Source: Argentina anserina
Lineage: Eukaryota > Streptophyta > Magnoliopsida > Rosales > Rosaceae
Reading direction: 5' to 3'
Assembly: GCF_933775445.1 (NCBI RefSeq)
Contig: NC_065877.1
Span: 14,508,001 to 14,572,000 of the forward strand
DNA length: 64,000 nt
Below, piece by piece: positions 20,743 to 33,096 of the stretch. Made by a program: the position numbers and the translations under genes. How positions within the stretch are numbered: the first letter of the stretch is position 1; every line of letters starts with the position of its first letter. Below the pieces are notes generated by a model. That model saw nothing but the letters and a program-made list of their open reading frames with translations, made no database searches and was not told where the DNA came from.

Positions 20743-23700
20743 GAGTCAGGAATGCACTACTTACCTATATCTTCGTTTAGTTGAGTCTTGTGTTTCGCGT
20801 GGCCTCTCTGATAAGCCACCAATCTTAAATTCACAACTCTTCTTCTTCCTCTGTTTTGTTTTATTTAACCTCATGTTACAAACTAATTAATACCAATTTG
20901 TGTGTACTCTTCTGAGGGATATCAACCCTAGCTCCCATCCTCAGTCGGACTAACCCTAATGTGTTAATATTTAATAATAGAAAAACTATGTAAATAAAGA
21001 AGCTAGAAGAAAAAGTTATATAATGGAAGCCTACGTACTGATGAATTGCACTGTAAATAAAAGTGACTAATAATTGACTACTCAACTTCACTGCTGCCGT
21101 CATATAGATTAACCTAACAGACTGAATCGAAGTCCATGACCTGCATGCAAGGACAGTCATTACTGATGAGTCGACTGAAGTCTGTTACGGTGAAAATTAC
21201 ACACCAGTAATGCAAAACCAAAAGTCACCAGATAACACCTAAGCTTTCACTATTTAGGTGAAACAATTTAAACAAGGTACAGTAACTGGCACAGATGAAC
21301 CAGAAGGTGAAACTTTACCTGAGGTGGGCCATTTTCTGATGATGACTGGATGCTCAAATTGAAATCCAACTAATAGATTCTAACCAGAACTGTTACAGTT
21401 GCAACAAGAGTGGCCTCTTTTTCCCATCAAGTTACTCATAAGACTTACTCAAAGTTTAAAATATCGGAATCGATAGATATATTTTTTTTTAAATAGAAAT
21501 ATATTAGAGATACGAGAGAAGAAATTTTTAACTTTTTAAAAAATATTTTTTATTTTTATTAAATTTTCAAATAAAATGATAAATAAATGTTAATTTCATC
21601 TGTTATGCAACCTCACACACTATTATTGATGAGTATTGATCTTCACATATAAGTATTAAATTACAATATATGTTCTTAAGAGTTTAAAATGAGTTTTTAT
21701 TGTTGTTATAATTTTTTGACAACGCCTTTTAAACAGTTATAATGTATCAGTATTTAAAAAAATCGAATGATATCAAAAATAATAGAAATATTTTAAAATT
21801 TTGGCTTACTCTTGTTTCAAGTAAGTTTTCACTCCAAAAGGAAACCAAACAAGTCAGAGACCCATATATCTTTTACAACAGTATGATGGTGATCGACTGA
21901 TCGTGCAGAATAAGATTCTAATTCTTGCCATGGAAATATGCAAAAGAAACAGGAGAGTACTGCTATCTACGTCTCCAGAATATTGTGAGATCATAAACAG
22001 AATCAAAACTACTGTGTGTGTCTCACATTACCATGAAGAAGGTCACATCCTTCCTTCTCGACTCCAGCAGTGACAGCTCTATCTCGATCTTCAAATTCCA
22101 ATAAATGTCAAGGTAACATTATTACTCGAGAGACACTTGTGTAGGTCACCTGTAAACTTGCAGATCCGTAATGGAGAAAATTAGCCGTGTCGCTCTACAT
22201 GCACTCAACTCCTCTCTCTTTTTTTTTGGACAAGACATGCACTCAACTCAAGATCATAAGTCCTGCTAAAAAAAAAAACTCAATATCATAAGTTGATTAA
22301 GTTCTGTTGTACACGTTTGATGAAGCTTTTTTGTTAATTTTTTCTTGTTATCACGAACTGCACCAATTTAAGAAAATGATATATTCATATTTTAATGTAA
22401 ACGTATAACCAACAATTACATATATTATTAGCCGATATGAGCTCAACTCGATTACTAGAACTCCTTATCGGAACATCTCAATAACAACTCAATCAAATCG
22501 GAAAACCGTAACGTACTAATTGTAACGATGAAGGTCTCAACTGATAAACCAACATCAGTAACAAACGTAGCAGCAATAGTGTCCTATTCCAATTGAGTAC
22601 CGTAAGGCAATATTTTAGACTCATGCATGAAGTCGTTGCCTGCTAGTTGTGGTGGATTCTGCGCTCGAGTGTCCAAGAGCTGGTTTGAAGTTATTGTGCC
22701 CATTTCATACGCTTGTATTATTTTTTTTTTTTTCACTTTTTGTGCAGTAGTTAACAACTTTGTGAAACATGATACAAGTACTCTAACATGAGTATGAAAT
22801 AGAATCATTGGAGTCGCTTAATTATGTACGTAAAACACGTACAAAATTCACGTGTACGTAAACAAGCTACATGGAATATCTACCAATACGTCAACACGTA
22901 CATTTTAAAATTCTTAGGTCGACTAAGTACGTGACTAACTCTTTCCGAAATAAATTATGAAGTGTGTAATGTAATGAGTTTCTGCAAGGCTGTAAAGAAA
23001 CTAAAGATTAATAGGCGAACACCGAACTCATGAATCGGCCACACAATTAACAAGAGGGCTTGGACATGCTTGTTGTCTCTGAGGAAACAATAATTTTGGT
23101 GGAGAAGCGGAGGAGGGCCCTTGAGAAGCCATGTCTGCCATGTAAATCTACATGCCGATGAGGTCATGGCTCTCCTTAAAGAAAACCTTCATTTTTAGTT
23201 ATTTATAACCAGGATTTTTAGATACAAGCACATCCTCATTTTGACCAAAGTGATCCAATGATTCTAACATGTGAGGACTTGAACGTACCATAATCCCATA
23301 ATTAGAAAAGTAACGAACTACTGGTACATTTTGCTAGGGAAACAACATAAATAGAACTAATCGAGTTCCTACATGAAGTACAGTCGAGCTTTACTATAAG
23401 CTATCAACTGCGACCCTTTTAAGAAAACGATTACGTGCGACTGTCGTATAAATCTAATCAGAAGCAGAAGATCTGAAGATGTGTATCTTATTCTTATGGA
23501 AGTACAAACACACCCTTCTTCCATTTTTAACGAACTGACCAACTAACTTGTAACAGCCAATTAGCAATCCGGCCTCTTGTACTTATACCTAAACTGACGA
23601 TTAAATAATTATTACAAAGAAGAGAAAAGACCCTCTCACTAAACGAATATTATTGGTCTGTGCTCAAACTCGTGCGTCAGTATTACTTTTCTAATTGGGT

Positions 23701-25250
23701 AATTGGTATTGGCTAGCTAGGTGGGTATTTTTTTTAATTAAGAAATTTATTGCTCAATAATGGCTAGAATGTACCTTACATCAAAATATTGAATCTTTAT
23801 TAATAAAATGAGAGAAGTAGACAATTATTAAGATAAAACTCTCACCGCTAATAAATAAATTCAAAACTGAAATCTTAAACAACAAAGCGAAATGTGAATA
23901 TTTTTTTTGCGAGAAAACAAGCTGACAGATGCCTTAATTGACCATACCTAGCATATTCAAACTAAGATGAAGCACAAACGACTACATTTCATTATTCATG
24001 TAGGAAGACATGACAACTATGTTACATTCTTGCCCTTATCATACGGTTCATACCCAACAACATGGTTCAACCCAACTTGCCCAAAATGTAACATAGATGG
24101 CCCAATCAACCTTGAATCTAGGGCGGTAAAACGTGAAATTTTGGGTTTCTCGCCGAAGATGGGCTACCCAACTATCGACTTGTGTTTTACTGGTGTGACC
24201 TGTTGTTGTTTTATGTGTGGCAAAAATTTTACATTTTTCTAGGATGTAGGCATAGTGGTTGTTGACGGTTTTCTTATGGAACAAAACACAACCAAAGTAA
24301 GATTTGTCAAAACCCAAGTGAAGTTATTGACATCCCAAGCCAATGTGAAGCTTCTAAGTAGTGTATTAGTACGTAGATAGTGGAAAGTTTTGTCATTCAA
24401 GAATTAGCAACACACAATTTTTTTCTTTTATGCGAGTATAAACTATTTATATGTTGTTTTTCTTTAATGAAACTTGCATTTCATAATTTGTACAATTTGT
24501 CTCATGATAGTCACTTGGTTGGTATCCTTGAGATCAATTTTAACATGAAAATAGTGTATTTGTTATATTCAACCTTCCTCTAAGACATACACAATACTTT
24601 ATACACCATGAATGTAAGCGAAATTATTTGTTCAATATGATTCGAAATAATGTCATCTATTTGGTTAAGATTCGATAAAGTGTCTCATTGTCCTCATAGT
24701 TATTCTTGTTCTTAATTGGCATGTAATAGATCTAGAACACAAAGATGTTCTTATGTTTGACTCAAGTCATTTTTAGTAGACAGAAAATTATTGACACTGT
24801 TCATTAGGGAAATCTGTCAAGACTAGTGCTTTTAACTTCTTCTTTTTTTGTGTGTGTAGATAGACACACAATAATATGGGCAACTCGTCATGTATCGCAA
24901 ATTTCCTTCATCATTACTCAATCTTGATTCTCTAGCAACTACTCGACACTGGATTGACAACATCTCAATCGTGATTTATTCCCAATCGAGTTATTTTTTT
25001 TTCACAAGTGTGTGTATATATGCATACATCTAGGGTCCTACATCTACCTCCTTTTCTTTTATCAAAACAGTGCATTGTGCATAGGCCGAGATTGATATTT
25101 TGTATTGCTTTTCTAGCAAGTAGCACTCCTATTATTATAATTATTTTTTGAAAGGGTAGCACTCCTATTATGCACCCTTGTGTCTTGGGAGACATGTAAT
25201 GTATCTCCTTCCCATAGAGGAATAACATGGTAATATCCCCGAGGCAAAAG
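20743..25250. other. AT-rich intergenic DNA, no supported gene
   Basis: The first part, to about 21200, is the 5' flank of RNase T2-like copy B and matches unit A near 1975-2045. Beyond that, frames are short, biased and unsupported by motifs on both strands. Low-complexity A/T runs are common at 21480-21830, 22240-22280, 22721-22733 and 23728-23740. I see no RNA gene, LTR pair or inverted-repeat element with clear boundaries. Distal regulatory sequence of the SPL gene could lie in the right part. Confidence 0.6.
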
Positions 25251-25721
25251 TGCTCTTCTTGGAGAAAGAATTGAGCAACTGTAATTATCAAGCTCTTGAA
25301 AGGAGCTTCTAGTAAAGCCACCCACCTCCTTCGCCCCTCTGCCCCTTCTTTTGCTCCATTATTTTTGTACACAGTCTCAGAGAGTCTCACAGACAAAGTG
25401 CACCCACACCATTTCAGAAACAAAACAAACTCTTTCTGCGTGTCAAGGGGTAGAGAAGAGAGAAAGAGCTGGCATGGGCCACTGTCAGGTGTCTGCTTTC
25501 CACTGCCCACCACCCTCTCCCTCCTCCACACTACTCACCCTGCAACTTTATCAGCCTCTCACTACCACTCCTTTACACTAGGACTTAGACCACCCCCCCC
25601 CCCCCTTCTCTTCTTCAAGCAATTATGATATTGATGATGAATGGGCTCTAGAGAGATAGAGAGAGAAGGCAGGCGGAGAGTAAAGAACGTCTCTTTCTCT
25701 ACTTTCTTAATCTCTACGGAA
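25251..25721 (+). promoter_or_regulatory. Promoter and 5' leader of the SPL9/15-like gene
   Basis: The stretch before the start codon is pyrimidine-rich on the plus strand. It includes repeated CTCTCTC words, a 13-base C run (25593-25605) and CTTCTCTTCTTC, typical of plant 5' leaders. A GA-rich patch lies just before the ATG (25649-25680). An upstream ATG at 25641 is in frame with the main start and would extend the N-terminus by 27 residues. I chose the inner start at 25722 because its sequence MGSSS plus a Ser/Asn-rich tail resembles SPL9 N-termini. No TATA box is certain. Confidence 0.45.
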
Positions 25722-27422
25722 ATGGGCTCGTCCTCTTTCACTACTACTGACTCAGGAGGCAGCTCCTCCTCCCCACCCAACATCAACACCAACACCAACC
25801 CCAACAACAACAACTCCACCTCCCCACTCAACGGCCTCAAATTCGGCCGCAAAATCTACTTCGAGGACGGAGCTGCTCCCCCCAAATCCGGGTCTTCCTC
25901 CTCCGGGGCCACGCCGCCCAAGAAGCAGCGCAGCGGTGGTGGTGGGTTTGTTCATCAGAGCCAGCCTCCGAGGTGCCAGGTGGAAGGGTGCAACGTAGAT
26001 CTGAGTGATGTTAAGGCTTACTATTCTAGGCATAAAGTGTGTGCCATGCACTCCAAGACTCCTACTGTTATTGTTGCCGGACTTGAACAGAGGTTCTGCC
26101 AGCAGTGTAGCAGGTCAGCAACCCACTTCTACTTACCCCTTTTGCTTGTTTCGTGTTTCAAATCTTTGTTCTTTTTTTTTCTCTCTGTTTCACTTTTTAT
26201 GTTTTGCCAGTTGTGCGTATACTTTTCAAATTTTAACATGCCAATTCTAGTTTCAAAATACTATATTTAGCTCCACATTTTGTTGTGCTTGGAGATTGTT
26301 CATGTGTGTGCAATTGTTTTTGGAACTTGGTGGGGGGGGGGGATTGGGTTTGTTTGCTTTCTGATTGGCTGAGTGTAGTTTAGTTCTTTTTTTTTTCGTT
26401 GATTTGTGAAGGTTTTGCCACCTGCATTGATTCTTGCTTGATGGCTTGTTCTGGGATTTTTCCCAGATTGAGTTCTTGAGAGGCTGTATTGTACAAGTTT
26501 TCTAGTTCAGGCCCTTTTTCTTTTGGTTTATTGACAAAAATAATTACTTGGTTTCTTTTTGGTTGTGAAAGAGCATCTCCCTTTCCAAAACATATGATGC
26601 AAGTATGATGAATTTAGACACCATATATAACTTCTTGGATTTGTCTTTTGCACTCCTTCTACTTAAGGGCAGATATTCAATGATTTTCTTATTATCATGC
26701 CACAGAATATCAGGCCCATTTGTTTTGGAAATTCAGACCCTTTTACTGTTCATGGAAATTTTGGGGTCATCTGAATTAACCAATTTCAGGCATGCTATAT
26801 CGGACCCATTTTTACCTTTGGAGGTTTCCAAAGCTATCTTTTTTTTTTCTGTCTGCGTTACTTTGTTTTGGAAACAGACTCGAGTTTGATAAAGTCTCAT
26901 CAATACTCCACAATATGACTTCATTCCTACATTTCTATTAATGTGTGGAAACATTTATTTCTTATATTATACATCTAGGTAGTTGGCAATCTGCACTTTT
27001 AGTCACTAGTGTTTGTGGGTGAACTAAATCTAGCTACCAGTTACCAGCTCTCTGTTTGTACAAAAAATGTTAAATACATACAAGTATTTGATGTTAGAGA
27101 GATTTTAAATACACACTCCAAATCTCTTAATACACACTCATACTTAATACACCACCTATTTCAATTCTCATTCCAATATTTTTACTAAATACACCACATA
27201 AAAAACCTAAAATACCATTGAATTAAAAAAATCACAAAATACGTCATTATTTGGATATATAAGGCTACTTTTTACAGTGATTAGTATATTAATATATATA
27301 TATATATACATTAACATCCTATAGATGTCCATATCGATTATTGTTTGTTCTTACGAATCATTATAGATTGCAATTGTTTTTTTCAAATTCTTTAACCATA
27401 AAAATGATAAACAACATGAAGA

Positions 27423-27454
<32 letters not shown>

Positions 27455-30097
27455 AGAGAAATGGATGAATTGATTGTTTGAAGAAGATGAACATTTCTTT
27501 GTTTAAAGAATGTATGAAGATGGAATTTAATAAATGATGAAAAATTATAATTCTTTTTCATGAATTACCTTGTTTTGGACTCTAAAAATAGAAATGATCT
27601 TTTTCGGTGAAAATTAAGGAATGAATTGATTGTTTGAATCTCCCACTTAATTTTCCATCAAAATATAAACTAATTTAAATTTTCCTGTAAATTTTATTAT
27701 TTTAATTGTTTCTAAAAATAAATTCTTAGTTTTGATAATTTAATTTGTTTTTAATTTTCTGAATTATTACATGTCCCTATTTTGGTCATTCAACATACAT
27801 GCAAAATGTTATTTGAATTATTGAATGATAGGGTGTGTATCAAGAGTTTATGGGTGTGTATTTAAGATCAAGTGAAAAACAAAATCTTTGTTAGAATAGC
27901 ACCCTATCACAGAAGCTTTGAGTTTACCGCCACAGCTACACAGGTAGATCTTCTAACATATCAGCTGATGTCAAAGATAGTAGATCAGCACAACTACCTT
28001 ATCTATGTTTAAATCCTGATATACTATTCTAGAGATTTCCTCTTCATAGGAAGAGAACAGCACAACTAGTTTGCTATTCAAGAGATTATAAATCCTTTTG
28101 AATGAGTAGGAAATGAACATCCTGGAATCGTAGGAAATAGAACCTGCATTGATGTCCAATACTGAATTCTGCCTCAATAATCTGATAATGAAATATGTAT
28201 TCCATTTAGTTAAGGTCCAATAGGTGCTGAATTAGAATCCTGGCACCCCTCATGTAAAGTTATGGTGGAGTTCACATGCTGCATCAACACTGAACACCAT
28301 CAAAAGCAGTTTTCATTCCTACTTGAGAATTGCTTGTAGCTGTGATGTCATATATACTTGACTCAGAAACCTATAGTTTATGGTTGTTCTGAAATCACAT
28401 ATGTGGGAGCTATGCATTTTTTACATGCTGTTTCTGGATGATTTTCCGAATAATCAAGTATACAACTTAATGTGTGATGGTTTTAATATTTTCCTTATTG
28501 TAATTTTCTTTACAGATCGCCTAGAATAAACCGTAAAGTTATGACATTTCTTTTTGCATCAGACGTTCAAATTGGATATATGCGATGGTAGTTCATCAAT
28601 TTAAAGTTAGTTGCCTAGTTACAGTGAAATGTCAACTGTAGAACACCAGTCTGTATATAAAGGCATAGGTGTTACTTGAGAGCTACAAAACTTCGATAGT
28701 AAATTTTCGATATGGCAAGTCTGACAGAGAAGATGTACACACCAGTCTCTTGTACAATGAACTCTAACATTATCTATTCAATCTAGCAGAATTTGATTAT
28801 TAAGTTAGTCAGATGCTCTGTAATTTGTACATTCATAACAGTGTGTTTGATTGTGGAGGTTGGCAATTTGGTATCTGTTTTTGTTCCTGTTGGTAGAGCG
28901 ACTATCCCTGAATATATGTTTATTAGGATATTTGATTGCAAAATAAGTCTTGCTCTTCCTGCCATGGTTTGTGAAACAACATTTCAATGGTGATATCCGA
29001 CGAATTCAAGGTCTGATCAGTTGCATCAACATGCACTTAAAAATTAACCTCCCGGCCCTCCACTTAGCCAAACTGCACTTAGAATTGTGTACTGACTTCT
29101 ATCAGGGTTATGTACTCCAATATGTGTTTTGTTTAGTTCACAAAGTGCTCCGTATTTGGTTGAAAGCTAGTAAGATTAGAAATGAATTTCTCGTATAACA
29201 AATTTAATTAATAATCTGATGTCTTTTGTACAGGTTTCATCAGCTTCCTGAATTCGACCAAGGTAAACGTAGTTGCCGTAGACGCCTGGCTGGTCATAAT
29301 GAGCGTAGGAGAAAGCCACAACCTGGATCCATGATGTCTTCACGTTTTGGCCATCTCTCTTCATCTATTTATGGTAAGCCATTACCACATCATCAGTTAA
29401 GTTGTGCACTATATAACATCTGTAAATTGTGCATCATTTAATTTTCTTTTATCTCACTGTTACTTTACTTGGAACTATAGAAAACAGCAGCCGGGTTGGA
29501 AGCTTTCTAATGGACTTCACTGCATACCCACGGGCTGAGAGAGATGCAAGAGCTTCAGAGCGGCCACCTGGAAATCAAACTGTCACTGCTACTGGAAAGT
29601 TTCTTCAACATCCCTGGCAGAGCAACCCTGAGAATACTCGATTTAATCTTTACCTGCAAGGGTCAGCAGGTGGTACCAGTTATCCTGGTCCTGGAATTCC
29701 TCCGGGAGAACGCGTCACAGGAGTTACTGACTCGAGCTGTGCTCTCTCTCTTCTGTCAAATCAACCGTGGAACTCTAGAAACCGAGGTGTTGGCACAAAC
29801 ACCTTCTTAAACACCCAAGGGACACCCATGGCTCAATCAATAGCTAACGTTGGCACCATAAATCCATTTCCAACCACTTCCTGGGGTTTCAAGGGAAATG
29901 AGGCTGGTAGCAGTTCCCATGGGATGCTTCCTGATCTGGGTCTTGGTCAAATCTCGCAGCCTCTTAACAGTCATTACTCTGGTGAGCTCGCATTGTCCCA
30001 ACAAGGTAGGAGGCAGCAAAATATGGAACATGGAAACTCCAGGGTGTACTCCAGGGCTTATGACTCCTCCGGTCAGCAGATTCATTGGTCTCTTTAA
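25722..30097 (+). CDS. SPL9: SBP-box transcription factor, SPL9/SPL15 type
   Basis: This nuclear DNA-binding factor belongs to the miR156-SPL module that drives juvenile-to-adult and floral transition, leaf initiation rate and branching. Exons are 25722-26113, 29234-29373 and 29481-30097, giving 382 residues. A Ser/Asn-rich N-terminus with [12 protein letters not shown] is followed by the SBP domain at about residues 84-160. It has two zinc sites ([18 protein letters not shown] plus FHQLPEF) and the basic nuclear signal [17 protein letters not shown]. Intron 1 (3.1 kb) interrupts the domain after QQCSR, the usual place in this family. The third exon carries CALSLLSN, encoded by the miR156 site, and the protein ends [14 protein letters not shown], very close to Arabidopsis SPL9. 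SPL15 is the alternative ortholog; one gene here may correspond to both. It converges on the GPATCH11-like gene. Confidence 0.95.
27099..27869. mobile_element. Probable MITE in SPL intron 1
   Basis: The left end carries GATTTTAAATACACACTCC and a second ACACACTC word. The right end, read in reverse, gives GATCTTAAATACACACCC and a second ACACACCC word. These form imperfect inverted repeats of about 38 bases around an AT-rich interior with (TA)n tracts (27292-27308, 27426-27448). The word TGTTAGA occurs just outside the left end and about 20 bases beyond the right end, so the target duplication is uncertain. The long inverted repeats suggest a Mutator-like MITE. No coding sequence is present. 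Confidence 0.5.
29739..29758 (+). promoter_or_regulatory. miR156/157 target site
   Basis: The 20-base word GTGCTCTCTCTCTTCTGTCA is the canonical complement of miR156. It lies in the coding part of exon 3 and encodes the residues ALSLLS. Position and sequence match the conserved site in SPL9/15-group genes, so transcript cleavage and translational repression by miR156 in the juvenile phase is expected. Confidence 0.96.
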
Positions 30098-31068
30098 AAG
30101 TAGCCTTTCAGTGTCAATTTGTTCGGAAACTGTCTGCTTAACTATATAGCTTATTGTTGGGTGGAACCCAAACTGGCTCCGCTTTTATTTTTTTTAAGAC
30201 TTAAGAACATGATTGATCAGGGTTTTAGCCTTGTAAGCATGAACTGCTTTACTTTGAAACACTGGTTCACTAAGGTGCTGTGCTTGCATGAATGTTGCTT
30301 ACCCTCAACTGTGAAATAGTTTGACGTAAAACAAGAGCTTCATTTAGGAGCTGATAAATAACCCATCGGTGCTCCACAGATGCTAAGAAGCGAAGGCAAA
30401 GAAAAAGAGCTGAACTTCAGAAATTGCATTACGGCCATTAATAACAAAGTTGAAATCGCCGACCTACACTAAGTGATGGGCAAAGTGGGAAAACCCTAGT
30501 CCTTGCAGATTTTAAAGCATCTAAGCTTTGTAACCTAAAAAGCTCTTTACAGTAAAGATTCTGAATTCATTTCAAACTATATTGCAGTTCAATGTTAAAA
30601 CTGCCAAAGAAAAAAGAAAAAGAAATAAGGGCTATGCCAGAGCCAGAAGTCAACTTCATAAGTTACATTCGGCTTCAGCCTCTCAACTAACTACTCTATT
30701 TGATAGGTGTAGACAGTGTCGTGGTACTGCCCTCTGGTGTATATGCAATACGAATTCCACATCGCGTACACTATCCCTCATGGGAGAATTGGAGAAGTAG
30801 AGAAGAAACACTTGACCGTTACTGCCAGCAGCTTCCTCTGAGGTTGGGGCTAGCTTCAGGCCTGCAGAAAATCAAGGAAGTTCTCTGTGAGCAACTTCAC
30901 TGCCTTCCTACTGGCTTTTGCCCCGCACAGTTGCATATCAAGCACAAAAATTCCTTCATTCCAAGCAAGTACACCCCATGTCTAAATCGAGCTGCATAAC
31001 CCCTTCCTTAGTATTCTCTGTCAAACACAGAATAAATTCTGGACATGTCCACACATCAGGATTTAACT
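30098..31068. other. Convergent 3' ends of SPL and GPATCH11-like genes
   Basis: No coding frame with motifs is present. The left part should hold the SPL 3' untranslated region and the right part that of the minus-strand neighbour. Short frames near 30582-31000 have no family resemblance. Confidence 0.6.
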
Positions 31069-32614
31069 TCAGTGATCGTCTTCATCAATTCCAGGACAAC
31101 TGGATAATAGTTCCTCCATTGATTCATACTGAAATGAAAAGAAAAATTTGTAATTAGACAATCGGAAACACTGGAATTGTATTTCTACAATGCACAATGC
31201 ACACATGCATTGTCAGCTCAACCTCCTTTGGAAGTAAACATCAAGCCTATGCACAGCCACATACTATGCTTACCTGGCATCCACAGAAGAGGCAGTATTG
31301 ATGTTCATCTCTCAGTTTCATCAATATTTCTTGTAAATCCTGCAACGAGGACAAACAAATGTCAAGGACAGGTTATTTCGATCAGAAAATATTTTTAAGT
31401 CTACTTAGTTATATCAAGTAATAATCAAATGGCAATAATGAGAAGCGGAGTTAAGTAGACCGGAGGCAACACTGCACATGCACAACAGACTGACTGAACG
31501 AGCACAGACTAATATCCATACGCAGAGAACGACTCAAATCCTAGTATAAGGAAATATGGAACATCAGAGCTGCAAAAACCAGGACAAGTTTGTTTCAAGC
31601 ACAAAGCTGAATTTCTTGACCTTCTGAAGTAAGTCCAAGCTCAATTTTAGTCATTATACTAATTTTAACACCATTTCCTTCAAGCATTTCCAAATCTGAT
31701 TTTAAGTCTCCAGTTTTTCACTTGATCACTAAATATGTAAGAACATCAAAACTTGGAATACCACCAAGTACAGCAATGACAAGCTGGCAACAACTGTATC
31801 TAAATTCTTCGAGTACACAGTAATTCGAGTACCATACCTCTTCCGTAATCAGCTCCTCTTCCCCATCCTCTCCCTCCTCCTCACTCTTATCCGGCAACAC
31901 AACCTCCTTATTCTCCAGCTGCTCCAAAACCGCCTTGGCCTTGTTATAATTAACCACAACTCTCCGAATCTGCCACTGCGACTTCTTCCTGGACCCAAAC
32001 TCCTCCATCAAGCTCTCCTCATTCCTCTTTTCCTCCTCCCACCTCCTCTCCTCTCTCTTCCTCTTCTCCTTACTCGGATCCTCCCTCCCAATCCCAGCTC
32101 TCGACCGCCGAATATCAACCTTCACCGGCTCGGCCCGGCCTGACCCCTCCTTCCCTAGTGCAGTACCCGGTGTATATCCCATTTGCTTCAAAAGCTTGAA
32201 CCCTACGTTGGACTGCGGAATCGGCGCCTCAATATTCGCCAAGGTTTTCTCATCCTCCTCCTGCTGCTTTCTCTCCCTATCAATCTTACGCTGCTCCTGC
32301 CAATTTGGCGCTCTCGGTTTTTTCTTATAGGGTTGCGCAACACTTGAGGCTTTACTATTCGAAACCTATCACAGTTGCACACCATCACAGACTTACATTT
32401 ACAGCTTTTTCTCACAACGAATCAATTTTTAGCTTAGTTTAAAAACACGATATTCATAGTTACACAATCGAAATTAGGGTTTCTGATTCTTATGCTGAAT
32501 ACTTAACGGATCCAAACAGTGGATTACCTTTTTCGGGAGAGGACCGGAAGCTTCTGGAGGGAGAAACCGAGAGAGGTCCGCCATGTAGTCATCGTCTTCC
32601 TCCGGTTCCGCCAT
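31069..32614 (-). CDS. GPATCH11: G-patch domain protein, GPATCH11-like
   Basis: G-patch proteins bind and activate DEAH-box helicases in RNA processing; animal GPATCH11 is a small nuclear/kinetochore-associated family member. Exons on the minus strand are 32528-32614, 31838-32365, 31274-31339 and 31069-31128, all phase 0, giving 246 residues. The N-terminus MAEPEEDDDYMADLSRF is the conserved start of this family. The G-patch lies at about residues 80-122 (NVGFKLLKQMGYTPGTALGK, then IRRSRAGIG). A highly charged Lys/Glu/Arg helical stretch follows. The C-terminal DUF4187-type block carries QYCLFCGCQ and YESMEELLSSCPG, and the protein ends in an acidic DEDDH tail. Length is close to animal homologs. 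It shares a 482-bp divergent promoter with the receptor-kinase gene. Confidence 0.92.
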
Positions 32615-33096
32615 AGCTGAGAGCTTTTGATTCTCACCGCGCCTGGAAATTGTTCAATTTTAAGCGCATTGAAGCGGGCCAGGCCGGGTCGGGTTCTGGT
32701 CAGGCCCATCTCCCGTTTCGGGTTGTAACGACTTGGAGAAGAGAGGCACGTGCGTATGGGGAGGGAGAAAACGGTTTCGGGTGGTGACGTGGCGCCCAGC
32801 TAGCAAAAGCTGCGATAGTCTCTCTGTATTTTCTGCAACCCCCACAACACACAATCCCAAACCCTCTCACGCTTCTTTACCACCTCGACTCTCTCTCTCT
32901 CTCTCTCTCTCTCCAAAAGGTTTCAATCGGAAACCCTAGAAATTTCACCGTCGTTTTAGCTCTGATTTCTTCATTTCGATTCGTAAGTTTCTACAGTCCT
33001 CTTCACCGATCTACGTTCTAAGCTTTGACTCGGAGCTCTGTTTCGCTGACCGATTCCTTTCATCGTTCTCAGGCGAGACTAGCCGGAGCTTTGAGA
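32615..33096. promoter_or_regulatory. Divergent promoter, GPATCH11-like / SRF2-like
   Basis: Only 482 bp separate the two start codons, so core promoters and leaders overlap. A (CT)n tract at about 32889-32913 lies on the receptor-kinase side, a typical GA/CT leader element of plant genes. A CACGTG-like word (GGCACGTGCG) occurs at about 32746-32755, an E/G-box core. I see no clear TATA box on either strand. Confidence 0.6.

Noticed and set aside
23967..24242. 91-residue plus-strand frame with Cys-rich end
   Set aside because: The Cys spacing matches no zinc or defensin pattern I know, there is no signal peptide, and flanks are AT-rich and unsupported.
24965..25531. 188-residue minus-strand frame upstream of SPL
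   Set aside because: It overlaps the SPL leader, has no family motif and biased composition, and its codons complement pyrimidine-rich leader sequence.
25752..26051. Minus-strand frames antisense to SPL exon 1
   Set aside because: Gly/Val-rich shadow of the Asn/Thr/Ser-rich coding strand.
31177..31398. Plus-strand frame over GPATCH11 exon 3
   Set aside because: It is antisense to a clear exon with splice sites and the CLFCGC motif.
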